64,000 nt of DNA from NCBI GenBank assembly GCA_025174535.1, contig JALBUN010000005.1, positions 372,001-436,000 of the forward strand, written 5' to 3'. How positions within the stretch are numbered: the first letter of the stretch is position 1; every line of letters starts with the position of its first letter. The stretch comes from Cantharellus purpuraceus (lineage: Eukaryota > Basidiomycota > Agaricomycetes > Cantharellales > Hydnaceae). Of this stretch, positions 44,912-57,169 are shown piece after piece. The position numbers were made by a program, and so were the translations under genes. The notes below the pieces were generated by a model, which was given only the letters and a program-made list of their open reading frames with translations, ran no database searches and was not told the DNA's origin.

Positions 44912-45960
44912 TAATGCCACTCTGGTATGTCTTTTTCTTGCAGTGTTCTCAGGCCTTGGATGCTGAGGTATATTGTTCTATTTCTTAGGCAAGCAAGTCT
45001 TCAACTACTTGACACAGCATCCCAATGGTCTTATCATCCATATAGTTCCATTCAACCTTCTTGGCTTTGTCTGGACTTTCACCAATATACCTCATTCTTC
45101 AGATCACAACAGGTCATGGGCCCCAGTCCATGCTTTGAAATCCAAAGGTTTTACTGCACATAATCACCTCTGAAAAATTCATTAGTATGATGGACACTAA
45201 ACTCACTGAGAAAAATGTTGGCATACTCACCATTAGTACATGGCCACAATAGTCCAGGAAGTGATCCTACAAGCAAACAGCACATGGTCCTATGTCAAAG
45301 GAAACAATGAATGTAGATACCTGAAGAATGAGGACTACATGACAGAAGATATGAGCTGAATGTAAAGTATGAAAAGCACTAGTGCTTCTCACCTCAGTCC
45401 ATATATTGTGAATATGGCTGAAGGATGAACACTCACAGACGAGTTATATACATCTGTGGTAGTGAAAATACTGAATATAAACACGTAACGTGGCAACACC
45501 TGAAACATGTCAGTGCTGTTACCGTGACATGTCATTGATGTGTGTCTATTCCACATATGTGACCCGCTCAATATTCCAAGAAAAACCTCAACCTATTAAT
45601 CCTAGGGTGCTTGATGTATTACAAACCTTGACCGTGGATGCCAATATCGAGCGCAATTTAAGTCTCAGAGGCGTAGGAACAAAGCTACAACCAGTGAATA
45701 CAATGCACCTGGCAGTCCAGAGCTAGGTTAATAGGGAATGGCGCTCTGTCACTTATTCGCAAGTCCTGCCATGGAATGGCGGTGATTTTAAAAGGATAGC
45801 TGGGTTGTCATTTGGCCCCTCATTGCTGGGCAACTGCTGGGTTTCCTCAAGTTCGTGTAATTCCAGATCTTCCGTGCCTTGTGGTATACGTTTATACGCA
45901 TTCAGTGTGATAAGCTTAAATAAATAAAGCGTTATGTGGAGTAACCCATTTTAGATTGAA
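44912..45960. other. Unassigned sequence between C1 and the transporter pseudogene
   Basis: About 1 kb with no repeat match and no gene I can support. Short open stretches (44,927-45,163 and 45,490-45,726) lack recognisable motifs. Host-type CpG content returns around 45.5 kb. Confidence 0.5.
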
Positions 45961-47080
45961 TCAGAGTCGGCATACCACAACATACACAGCACTTCCCATT
46001 ATAATGACTGTCCCAAGCATGGAGAGAGAGGATGGAACAACCTTGAATATTAGGCGTTCAGATACTGAAGCGAAGATAATCTGTATGACAGTTAGACTAG
46101 GCCCATGCAGGCAATATTGGGGGCAAACTTGAACGTATAGCGCCAAAGTCTCATGGGAGGCGGTCTCCCACTGCAGCCCCATGACTAGTAAAACCTTGGT
46201 ACGGGAACCAACTCTCAGCGAAAGTAAAAGGGCAAGAGTAATCACTAGTGCCTACTTGTCCGATGAACCCACTAATGCCCACCGCAAATAAAAGACCGCA
46301 CCATGACCATTGTTTTGGAATGACAGGTGTGATACGTAAGATCGACATCCTGGAATCACTGAGGATCAGATGCGTTCGAGAAGTAAAAAGGCACTAAGCA
46401 CACCCAAGAGTCGAAACGATGATCGAATAAAGAAGAAAAAAGGCCAAAGAATGCATTGTGTGAGCACGAGTCCCAATAGCACGTAATGAAATATCTATGC
46501 AAAATCTTGTTATTAAGTGAATTTCCATCAAATGGAACGTGCCCACATGCTCCTGTAGAGCCAACCATGCCTAGCATGGCGATGCTTAGAAGCCACAAGG
46601 AATAGAAATGAGAGCTGAGAAAGAGCTAAAAAGGCGTGCATCATAATTACCCAACTGCTATTAGTCTCTGAGTCAAAGTCGCCGTGTCACCCGTCCTTCC
46701 AACCTGAAAAATAGACTGGGGAGTTTCCCTTGTGGCACCGAACAGTGATTGAGGCTGGGAAATTAGGATAACGCCCAAAAAGCTCAAGGATAATGACGTC
46801 AGAGAGTGACAAGTGCTGGAGCGAATAATAAATTCCAAATAACCCAAACAACCTGTGAAATGGCGTGAGCTGGAAGAGTAAAGCCACACTGACAATCCCC
46901 ACCCGGAAACACTACGAAGGACTAAAAGCGATCAGACCTCAAGAGGTCCAAGGATCGCATGTGAGATTTTTCGTACTATCCTGGCACAGCTGTTTAGCGA
47001 GTGCAAGTATTAAGCCTCGTGATCAAGCTCACATGTATGTCATGCAGCAGCAATATGTGATGACTTACTTGCCGTCGGAA
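45961..47080 (-). pseudogene. Decayed drug/metabolite transporter (EamA/SLC35G type)
   Basis: Minus-strand exons separated by 45-60 bp introns encode transporter blocks in the correct order: ISHAILGPLEV-stop-SLLVLRSVSG, LFGIYYSLQHLSLSDVIIL, SFLGVILISQPQSLFG, TLTQRLIAVG, MLGMVGSTGA, SLRAIGTRAHTMHSLAFF, WSWCGLLFAVGISGFIGQ, VLLVMGLQWETASHETLALYVQ and a C-terminal helix ending VYVVVCRL. Family members have ten membrane helices made of two EamA repeats. Here the N-terminus is not found. About 30 residues between SDVIIL and SFLGVIL are missing with a frame change, and a TGA replaces a conserved arginine near 46,945. The substrate of such transporters cannot be inferred. Confidence 0.75.
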
Positions 47081-50000
47081 GAGGCATTCGTGAGCGGATG
47101 CATGGGTGCTTACCATGCGAACACAGACAAGTTTCTCATGAACAGGTCAGACATTGGCGAACGGCAGAATAAGACGCATCAGGCGCTCATACCTCCAATG
47201 TGGGAACGGGATCTTCAAGGCCATCCAAGAACTTGACATCAATGCTCATAAAAGTCATGAATAGCTGAGACGCTGCTATGAGCAACAACCCTACGTTGCT
47301 TTGATAGAGATCGATGGTCGTCGATTGAAAATTTGAAACTCACGACCTGCTCGTGTGCCACCATGTCCTATCCTGTATAATCAATCCCCTGGAAGGAGCC
47401 TTGCTCTGTGCGACTGACCGCCTCCGGCGACGCGGCATGGTTGGTCCCCAGCAGTGAAGAGACCTGAAAGAAAAGCATGGTCATGGTGGTACGAAGCTTG
47501 CGATGATCTCTAACAACCAGCATATCGAATACTCCACTTGTGAACATGAGACTTCTTCGGACCCGAAACCACCGCGGCGGCAGCCACTAGTTTCAGCTGC
47601 CGCCCAGCCCGACCGCATTTACACCGCAGGCTGTTTGGATTTTTCTTCTTTCCAGGACAGCTTTGGCTAGATAATGCATGTGTACCTTAGCTTTAGGAGA
47701 TGATATTCTTCGATGAGGATATGACTCTGGGACAGGTGTCGGTAAGGCATATCAACTTCTCTGCAATCAAACCTGATAATCCAATCTACACGAAGCACGT
47801 GCTTGCCATCTTATGTCTTACGCTTTGCAAGAAAGGCTACCTTAGCGGTGGTGTGCGTGTAATCTCGAAGTGGCGTGTCTGCAATCCCTACGAAGATGGA
47901 GCGAGAATCGCATGGTAGGCTACGTAGCGAATCGTATTCCGACGCGGCTAGCATCTACTTACCTGATCCCACGGCCTATCGAACCTAGAAATCCTGTCAA
48001 GGTAATGATATACCTAGCCGGAGACATGACCCATTCCATGTCCCAAAGATCAATGCGGCGCCCTGCTTCTGTTTCTACGGAACAGTTTTCAACTTACCCG
48101 AGTTCATTGTCTGCTATATATGAATAAGTGGACTTTAAGGTTTCCCACTGCATCTCATGGTTGGGTACGTAGCCTTCCAGTCATTAACAGGTTGTAACCT
48201 GACATCCTGGGAAATTAAGTAACACTCATGAGGAATGTGACTGACCTCTTGAGTGCTGCTTACTGCGGTCACACGCTTAACATTATTCCTGCCAACCAAG
48301 GAAATCCAGTGGTTGCTTGATAAGCCAGAATTCCTTCATTCAATTGATTACCATTGACCCTGTATGTATGTAGAGATGTACAGATCTCCCAATAATACCT
48401 TGATAAACTATAGACAACACTACACGCGACCGCTGCTTTTGGATTAACGGGAATCACTATCATTTAAGAGGCAAAGCGTATGGATAGTGCATGACGTCGT
48501 GTTGATAGTTTTAATGAAGGGCACTACTAGAGTGAGTCCAAGCCTTCAATCAAGTACACCCGCTTTTACCGAGTGGGAAATCACGGCATCACGTACACGT
48601 TGTGACATCCTCATCGCATGGTCTCGCTTCCGTAACATCTTGGAATGAACTATTGCTCTGCTCGCTCCTGTCTGTTTCGCTTCGCATCTCGTTATCAGAC
48701 AGGGACCTGCGATGGGTTATTGGCCACCAGGTCTGGAGGGGTCTGGATCCAAGAGAAGGCCCTTCATGTTGATTGGATCTTCTGACGGTGGGAGGCATTG
48801 GTGGTTACTCATGGATACTCCCGAAGGCACCGTTTGGCGTTGCGAGACCCGGACAATGGCGCATGTACTTGGTTCGGAAGAAGCCACACTTACACGGCAC
48901 AGGGGTCATTAGTAAGCATTTTACGCATGTCGAAGACCCAATTCTAACTGTCTGCCTCTTGCCATGGGTGCGGCAGTCTGAGAGAAGTCAGACTGTAATA
49001 TTTTGGAAGACAAAGGCCCTTTGTGTCGCCATAAGTATATATCGCTAGTCTTGACTCCCACATTGTTTTACGAAGCGATGCTGTCGCAGTCAACGCATCT
49101 CATCGCAGAGCGTTCGTTTTCTCAACATATGGCATCTTATATGCGATGGGTGAGTTCTCGGCATTCCAAGTGACCTGAGTCTAGGTAATGGGTTGTGTAT
49201 TACACAGCATCTGTTGCATATCCCCTGTAACTCTGCTCCTGCGAACTCAACAAGTCCTGAACAGCCCTTTTCAGTAAAGCCGAATTGAAGTTCCTGAACA
49301 TCATCGTACCACTTTGACGGCATTGTCCCGGCTTCTTTTGCACCACTAGGCACACGAAACCCGTTCAACGGCTAAGTTTGGATCACCACCAATATATTCT
49401 GGTCAGAACCAAAGGCCAATTTGATCAACCATCCTTTTTCCTCGGATGGACAGATTACCCAATATGTATCTTTTCCATTGGTGCCAAAGCGGGCACTGGA
49501 GCTTCGCTAATCATTGACACTCACCCTCGCAATGTTACTTCTTCTCAGGTTTTTCTGAGTATGGTAAAAGTACGTCACCTTTACTCTTTTCTCTTAGAAC
49601 TTGTCACACTTGAGGGTTGCATTCGGGTGCCTTCGCGACATATGTTCCACAGCCGACTGCCATGATTTTCTTCTTTCGCTCTGTTTTTGTGGGACACAAG
49701 CGAGTGAGGTGCGTACAAAACCCACGGAAAGAAGTGCTGGACTCCTCATTCTACTCGCCTCATCTGCAACACTTTACACTTAAAAAATCCAATTCTTCAG
49801 ATGGCATCCAACGTGAGTTGGACTATCTATGCTCTATCTACACTCAGGCTGATGTATACGCCCTGAAGGCGCCGTTGCAGGTCGGGGACAGGGTGGTTTA
49901 TATGAACGCTCGAAGCCAAGCTACGGAAAAAGGTGTAGTAACCGCTCTGAACCTCCGGTTGCCTGATGTAAGCCGCGAATGTTGTTCCCTCATCGTCAAT

Positions 50001-52542
50001 TATCTGTGTTAACCACGTTGTGGTACAGGGGACGCTCATAGCGACTATCAAAAGGGACGCGGGAGGTTCAATCCAACTTCCGTGCGCCTCTTTACTTATG
50101 GCTTGAGGACTTTCTCGTTTTATTCACACGCGCTTGTGTTGTGATGATAGAGTTGCTGGTCTGAGCCGTGCCCAGTGATGTTTATTGACGCTTCCAAGGA
50201 GCTGTGTGTTGCATGGGGTGTTTTAGTTAGCGGAGTCCAGCTGTTTCGTGAAATCATGAATACTACCATCAGAAGTTTCCTGCGGCCATTTTTGTCTCCA
50301 TGTCACTCTTCTAATTTCACCGGAAACGTTCAGAGACGCCCGAGCTGCATTGAAATAGTCTAGAGCGCCGGTGTAGAACCCTACACGATGGACATTTTGT
50401 CACGTATAGGATCTCGAATTATGGGCGTCCATGATACGAAAGAACTGAGTGATGAGGCCCGTACGTTGTCATGTGATGAAGCTCTGTTCTCATAGCTTGC
50501 CGCCTTTCCGACAGCCTAGAAGTTTGCACCAATTAGCGTCCTGAGAACTGCGTACGATACGTGGACGTGCTTGTCTATTGCTCACGTCATTAACAGACGG
50601 GCAGCCAGTTCGCGCGATGTGTGGGTTTGTCTAGAATTTCTTCCTACTGCCTGACATTGAATCATGACCTTCGGTTCCGACTCTGCACTCCTAACATGCA
50701 GTGATCTTCGATTTTGACTCTATATTCCTGGTCCACCTTCAAATCCCATATATCACACTCGATGCATTGCCCAATGCAGTCTCGAGTAATTCAAATAGCT
50801 CGGCAACGGAATGGCAGATGTATACTTTCATCCAGGCACACGGGTGTGCGATTCCCAAGCACGAGCCGCATTGCACGCGTACCATTAGGTCATGTTGAAC
50901 CTCAACACGCGAGCAACCACTGGTAGTCGCCTTGCTCTTGCTGTGAAGACCCCTCAGTTTATTACACCCAACCAAACGGATTATCTCACGATGGGCTCCA
51001 CCCTGACGGCGGGCCGTGGATACGAGGGGCATCTCGTAACAGCAGACACGCGCAGAAGAAGTACTAGTTGTTTTTTTCCGACCGCGTATTGTCCCCGAGA
51101 TTTGCGAGGCAATTCTTCGCTGCCCGCTGTTGCACCTGGAAGTGCGCGGCTCCGGCATCGTGTCTGATCCGGGTCTGAGTTACGTTGTCCCGCCCGGATG
51201 CGACCGCCGCTGTTGCTTCGGCCAGCACCGGCTCTCAGTGTGCACAACCATTGTGATGCGTGATGTCCCAGCAGGACTTCGAAAAAGGAGAATCAACGAG
51301 TCCTGCGCTGAGCGTGGAATATAAAGCCCTCGGATGTGAATTTACTGTCTAGAAGGGGAAATGATTATGGCGTCATCACGGCCGCTAGGAGCGCACGTCC
51401 CACTGCTCAACTGCCGATCTCTCGCTTGCACAGCTATCATTGTCGTCAAGAAGATTATCGCCTCCGGGCATTGATCGACAGCCATTCCCAGCGCCTCCAC
51501 ATGAGGACAATAGATATATTAACGTCCCCTCGGTGGTCATACATAAGAAGATCTCGCACCATCCGCTTCTCTAACCTGCTTCCCCCGATTTCGATTACTT
51601 GTCAATTCTGTGGGCATATCAATATCAATAAATTGGCCGACGTTCCGGTTCTTGGATCTGGGTATCATTTGCACTAAATATGTTACCGCAGTTATAGCCG
51701 AGTAGGGGCTAGTTGAGGATCATCCGATGCATCAGGTTGTAAAGGATGGGAGTATGTGTTTTCATGGAATATCTCATCGCCCATGCGAGGTAGTTGCTCA
51801 AGCTTCACCGTGACAGTGTTAACAAAACGATAAGATCAACCGCGCCAAGAAGATGTGCAGCTTGAAATAGATAACCCTGATCGCGAACGAATAGAAGCAA
51901 GTAGGGGGCTTCTCTGATACAGCAGCATTGTACGTAAGATCGACTGATTGCGCGCTGTAGCTCCAACTATAAGGGTTAGCAGGTGACGACCTGCTAGTGA
52001 TAGGATCAATTTTTGCCAACTCAATGGACTAGATTGCGTTCACGACATATATGGAAGCTTTCCGAAGGTGCGCAGTGTACCTTTGCTTCGCATGTCAATG
52101 AGGGACAGATTGCGATCGACCATCCCCACTACACGCAAGTAACGGTAGGATCGATCACCACCCACGACACCATCAAGACTACTTGGTCCCACGACCACCA
52201 GTAACGGCCGCCCGTGCCCATACCATGTTGTATACAGCTCCCGCAAGCGCAAATGTATCACGCATCACAAAGCTTCCTCACCTCCCGCTCAAAGGCTTCC
52301 GCGCCTCTGCCGGGTTCACCCGCAGAAGGACGCAACGTGTCACCGCGGGAAAAAAATCCCCTTAAAATATGGTGGTTAATTCACCAATTTTTTGAATTGG
52401 TGGGAAAGCCGATTTTCTAGCCACCGATTTGTTCACCGAGGCTTCTAATGGATGACTTCAACGGAGAGTCCAGGTAATATTTTTGGTGATTCTCCATACT
52501 TCAGCTTCTACAGGTGTTCCATTAGATCATGATGTTTTTGGT
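47081..52542. other. About 5.5 kb of low-repeat DNA without a supportable gene
   Basis: CpG content looks like host DNA and none of the retroelement families is visible. Open stretches such as 47,700-47,918, 47,870-48,127, 48,712-48,912 and 49,617-50,012 (containing PLQVGDRVVYMNARS) could be exons of decayed or unrecognised genes, but I could not join them into a family-like product. A short inverted repeat (CACCAATTTTTTGAATTGGTG, arms near 52,382-52,402) and a poly-A tract near 52,351 lie at the right edge. Confidence 0.45.
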
Positions 52543-52752
52543 TTACCCATGGATTATTGTAGGCATTGACACCAAAATAGATTGATTGCCCATGTAACCT
52601 TGCTGAGCCTCCCTTTGACTGTTGCTGGATATTCCATAAAGGAATTCTACATATGATAGTTCTGAATACCAATTACCTTCTATGCCATTAAGTATTCTGA
52701 AGCATACCAAAGTAGTCCAAAGCAGTATCTCATGGTGCAAGGGGACAATCAA
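52543..52752 (-). pseudogene. Possible gypsy integrase fragment
   Basis: Minus strand reads EGNWYSELSYVEFLYG followed by a basic stretch, resembling the integrase helix before the GPY/F module (WSDLLPLAEFAYNN in D1). Only 70 codons, family uncertain. Confidence 0.4.
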
Positions 52753-52764
52753 GAGTAATTGTAA

Positions 52765-52972
52765 AGATGTTAAGTGTCAAACACAGGCTGAGGGAGTTGA
52801 CAGAGTTTGGAGTTGGTTGCTAAAAGATGGAGATGTTATTATATCCAGTTCAACCAGAGATAGGATACAAAACTATTGTGTCAGATCTAGTGGACTTGGC
52901 TTCAACTTATGTGTTGCACCTCCTCATATTGTCTGTCCAATATTTTGGAGTTCAGGGGGGCAGAGTTGGATC
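52765..52972 (-). repeat. LTR-D fragment
   Basis: Inverted match to the U5 half of LTR-D: TGTTAAGTGTC near 52,767, CCAGTTCAACCAGAGA near 52,845, TGGACTTGGCTTCAACTTATG near 52,893. Truncated on the right by the LTR-E sequence. No target duplication seen. Confidence 0.7.
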
Positions 52973-53409
52973 AGTGATTCAGATTTCAACTTGTGTTATG
53001 ACTATATTCACCCAGATCCCCACACACATGAAATCTATACTCCATTAGGAAACTGTCACATCTCCATCAGTCCATCCAATCATCACCATCAATCTTGTTC
53101 ATCTGCCTCCAGTTCTGATTGATGCATCAGCATCACCATAGGAACCTGGACATCCATCCCCATCAGACTTAGACATATTCACATAAGGCTGCCAGCCTCA
53201 GAGACCCATCACTGGAGTAACTATTATTAGATTTCAAATATGTATTTAAGTTGTACTGCTGGGGACTTCATTCCCCAGTTTGAATATCAAATCACACCTA
53301 GCTCCTAAAGTCTGATCTGAACTATCTAAGTTGTACTCTGTCTGAAATCTTGGACACAGGTATTAGTGAGGGCACAGCATATAAGCTGAAGCCAAGTCTG
53401 TTCCAACCC
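52973..53409 (+). repeat. LTR-E (partly delimited), upstream of element E1
   Basis: Matches 24,178-24,500 (CACCCAGATCCCC, CATCACTGGAGTA, ATGTATTTAAG, GGGACTTCATTCCCCAG) and continues to AAGCTGAAGCCAAGTCTGTTCC. The LTR boundaries are not certain because no second intact copy is present. Confidence 0.6.
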
Positions 53410-53518
53410 CCCACAATGCACCCTGATCCCCACTCTGGCTCCAACCCCAACTCCAATCCAGGTTCTGACCCCCAAACAGACCTAGTGTGTAACAGTATCT
53501 GTACTCACTTCTACCCCA

Positions 53519-54624
53519 ATGCCAAGATCTACCACCAATTCCAAATGTGCACAAACCATTGAGGTGCTCACTCCCAGCATTGACACCATCCCCAAGGTCA
53601 TCAAAGAACTGATGGGCCATATAGAGGCTGTCAATGAAGAGGATGATACTCCACCCTCCCCAAATCTGGCACAAGCCATCTCCCTGCTCACCAGCAGCAT
53701 CCATACCCCACAAGCTCCTAAGTCCTGGACCTTGGTCCAGGAACCCAACCCTTTCAATGGCTCTGATCTGTGCAAACTCCAACCATTCCTGGTGCAATGC
53801 TGGTTGAACTTCCATGACCACCCCAACACATTTACATCCAATCAGGTGAAGGTCACCTTCACCATGTCCTATCTCAAGGGCACCACACTGGACTACTTCA
53901 AGCCAATGCTCATGGATGACTCCAATGACCTGATATGGTCAGAGGACTACTCCAACTTCATCTCTGAACTCTGGACCAATTTTGGTCCTTACAACCCCAA
54001 GGCCAATGCTGAGAACAAACTTGATCGACTTTGGATGAAAGAAAATCACAAGATTGCAAAATACATTGCGAGTTTCCAGCAGCTCACCAATTTTACATTG
54101 GCCCCCTGTCCTGTATCAAGGACAAGATATCATGTGTCAGTAAGCCAGATACTCTGATTAACCTTCACAAGCTCACCCAATCCATCAACGCCTGTTATTG
54201 GGAACATCAATCTGGGGTCTCCCATGAAAATTTGGCTAACAACAAGTCAGACAAATCATTGGACAAGACCCCCAAGTCCAACAAGGGGTCCGATAAGAAG
54301 ACCACCACCAACTCTGGCCAGAAGTCAAATACTGGTAACACCACTGCCTCTGGTTCTGGTCAGAACAACTCTGGCCCTGGCAACAACTCTGGAGCTTGCA
54401 AGAGCGCTCTGGACCTCTCCACCAAGCTGAGAAAGGATGGCAAACTTACCCAGCAGGAATGCCAGCACCACATGGACAACAACCTCTGTCTGTTCTGCAC
54501 AAAGCCTGGTCACCAAGCCAAGGATTGCAACAAGGCAACCTCATCCACTGCAAAAGCAAAGGGCTGTGCAGCCAATGCTATGGTGGACAAGTCTGATGCC
54601 AAGGTGATGGACCAAAAAAAATAG
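53519..54624 (+). pseudogene. Gag of element E1
   Basis: Begins MPRSTTNSKCAQT at 53,519. The Gag core has FNGSDLCKLQPFLVQC, FTMSYLKGTTLDYFKP, DYSNFISELWTNFGPY and HKIAKYIASFQQL. A +1 frame change near 54,090-54,150 leads to a basic Ser/Asn/Lys-rich region and the zinc knuckle CLFCTKPGHQAKDC (54,487-54,530). Same domain order as D1 gag and clearly related, but better preserved. Confidence 0.87.
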
Positions 54625-54639
54625 TAAGCAGTCCTCTAG

Positions 54640-55092
54640 CCTCCATATGGGCTGAGGGCTGTGTTGCTACTCCCTGTGCAAGAAATGAGGTCTGCCTGAA
54701 TACATCCACTCTTTCTCACTCCAACTCACTCACCCTCCTCATCCACTCCGACTCCATTCCCAATACCACTATTCAAGCTTTAATTGATTCTGGTTCTACT
54801 CACTGTTTCCTTGATTCCTCCTTTTCCAATTTACATAAACTCCACACATACACCATAACTCTGATATCACTCTAATTATTATGGCACTACTAATGCTGTT
54901 ATTTCATGAGCTATAGATCTGTCTATCTGTTTTTCTATTGGAGAAATCCAGAACCTTACATTCTATGTTACTCTGCTTGACTCCAGCTGTTCTGTGGTTC
55001 TTGGACATAATTGGCTCACCTGCTACAATCTGTTGATTGACTGGGCATTGGGCCATATCACATTCCATTCTCCAGTGCAGGCTGTGTCATCC
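54640..55092 (+). pseudogene. Protease of E1, truncated
   Basis: Retropepsin motif LIDSGSTHCFLD at about 54,780-54,815 and tail [25 protein letters not shown] at 54,990-55,065. The element ends abruptly where the family C LTR starts (55,093), so RT and integrase of E1 are absent from the window. Confidence 0.85.
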
Positions 55093-55106
55093 TGTTAATG
55101 GGTGTC

Positions 55107-56536
55107 TGTTTTGGAACCCGCAAAATTATGGTGTTAGGGCAAACTCTAAATCACCACAATTCCATGAATGAACAGCTGAGAAGAATATCAAACCCTGCTG
55201 CAGCACAACTCCAGAAACGATTTAATGTTTGTACTTGGTTACAATCCTTTGTATTGATCAATGCAGACTATATGCAGAAAAGTAATACATTTCTTAGCAG
55301 CAAGGAATAAGACTTCCAGAGTCTAGAGTTCACAGACACTTAGGGGTCCAGATATTCTGAAAAGAGGGGAATGCACTTAGAGGCTAAAGGAAGTAGGTGG
55401 ATGAATCCAACCATCCAACCAGTGGCACTCAGAAGCAGGTAACAGCAATGTGTGAAGTAGTCTAGCAACTGCTTCACATGAGTTCAAGCTTCTAATGCTC
55501 TGCAAAGGCAGTACACACTAGTAACTTAAACAAGAGCACTAATGGCAGGAATATCGACAGACAATCTCACCCTGTAGATTTGTAGTCATGTGAGGCAGAT
55601 ACTACACTCATGCCCAAAGCAGGAATATCACTACTTCGAGTGCAATAAAGTACAGTTACACAACTGTAAAAGATCCTTGAACTGGTAATCAACAGTTACT
55701 GAGATATAGAGGATGACACTGTATGTCACTCTAGTCACACTGGTGTGCAGAAGATGGGTAGAAGTGGTAGAATATGTTACTATTTCAGAGGCAGAATGAC
55801 CTCCTTATATATTGTATTTACAGGAGCTGAGTAATGCTTCTGGAATATTCTACCTATTAATAGATGGAAACTACTGGAAGGTTGTGGAAGGTGGAAGAAA
55901 GGGGTAGAATATTCCAAGCCAATCACAGGTTCTGATCACTGCGTTAACACTGATCAGGAGCTGAATAATGGTTCTGGAAAGTTCTATCTAATAATAGAAG
56001 GAAACAGCTAGAATGTTATGGAAAGGGGTAGAATATTCCAAGGCAATCACCTGATTTGATCACCCATCACCTGATTTGATCCCTGAACTAGGCACTGATC
56101 AGGCAAAAAGAAAGGTGTCCACCCTGTTTTCTGCACTGGTTTGGACAGCCATGGATAGCCACATCTCATGTGATGATCTCCATGGAAAATAGTGCCCTGA
56201 GAGGCTGTGGTTGTCAAGTTAGAGAATATTTATTGATCAGAGACATCTGAGCTTGAATTCAGGCCAAATGTCTGGTCCAAAGGTGGATAGCCAGCTGTGC
56301 GAAGGTTTGTGGGTGCCTATGGGTCCACAACTGTAGCACAGCAGAAATAAATCATTCTGGGCCGAGTTCTGCATGGAATATTCCCGGAAAAATATGGAAA
56401 AATAGAGAATATTTGAATAAGTCCATTCCAGGTACAAGCATCAGATATATGCTGATATTTAGGAATGGAAAAGCAAAGAATAGCACATTGGTGCTGCATA
56501 AATGGAATTTGATAGGGAAAAGGTGGTTCCCATACA
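55107..56536 (-). repeat. Solo LTR-L (1430 bp) in C2 LTR, target duplication GTGTC
   Basis: Plus-strand start TGTTTTGGAACC, end GGTTCCCATACA, flanked by GTGTC at 55,102-55,106 and 56,537-56,541. Excision gives the family C LTR start TGTTAATGGGTGTCTTAG. It differs from the 30.6 and 39.1 kb copies at scattered sites, many at CpG (GTCC/ATCC, ACG/ATG), so it is slightly older. Confidence 0.93.
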
Positions 56537-56541
56537 GTGTC

Positions 56542-56754
56542 TTAGTGCACACTGTTGCACAGAACTCAACCAAGTGTATTGGTTGGGCAATGTGTTGTAC
56601 AGTGTGGTAGTTTACTAAGTTCTATCTACTATAAGTGGACCCACACATGTACTGGGTCCACTGGCTTACATAATAACCATACATATGCACCCTATGGGTG
56701 CATATATTAATTATACTTATATATTATAGTAAGTAAGTACCTTGGGTACTTACA
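56542..56754 (-). repeat. Remaining part of C2 3' LTR
   Basis: Matches 33,970-34,230 and ends GGTACTTACA at 56,754, followed by the same polypurine tract (plus strand CCCTCCCCTTTTT). It lacks the CAGCATTCC hairpin: about 45 bp are deleted between GCATATAT and TTAATTATA. Confidence 0.85.
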
Positions 56755-56829
56755 CCCTCCCCTTTTTGAATGAGATATGATCTTATTCAGTACTTTTTAA
56801 TCATACAGCTCCTTATAAAGCTGTTCTGA

Positions 56830-57169
56830 CCAGTCAGCGTCTATATGGTCATCTTGTTCATATGGTTCCAGAGGGGGACAGCTCTCAGTTGTCCCTGACA
56901 TGGTTGTGGTATCCTCATCCACTTGAATGGATAAGGAGGATGCAATCGCTACTGCAGCATCCTGATTGAGTTCACAATTAAGTTGATCATGACCTTAACA
57001 CTCAGCAAGAGAGCATTTAGCAGCTTTATGAGCTGCTTGGGAGACTCCCTGAGTCTCCTGCTTTTGCTTACCAACCCTGGCAGGCTGGTTAAATGCTGCT
57101 CCAGAGGCAATGCATTTAGCAAACTCCTCTAATATAGCAGTGTGATTGGGGGTGATGCCTCCTGATTGT
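56830..57169 (-). pseudogene. C-terminal part of ORF-X in C2
   Basis: Minus strand reads ILEEFAKCIASGAAFNQPARVGKQKQ and QGVSQAAHKAAKCSLAEC, colinear with C1 34,480-34,620. Interrupted at 57,170 by LTR-M and continued at 58,584. Confidence 0.75.

Noticed and set aside
47700..48127. Two overlapping plus-strand open stretches as exons of one gene
   Set aside because: No splice arrangement gave a recognisable protein, and there is no codon-level support.
49617..50012. Open stretch with PLQVGDRVVYMNARS as a possible KOW/SH3-like domain gene
   Set aside because: I could not connect it to neighbouring exons or to a family; a single motif-like segment is not enough.
53363..53841. Long minus-strand open stretches opposite the E1 gag
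   Set aside because: They are antisense shadows of the plus-strand Gag frame, which carries the recognisable Gag motifs.
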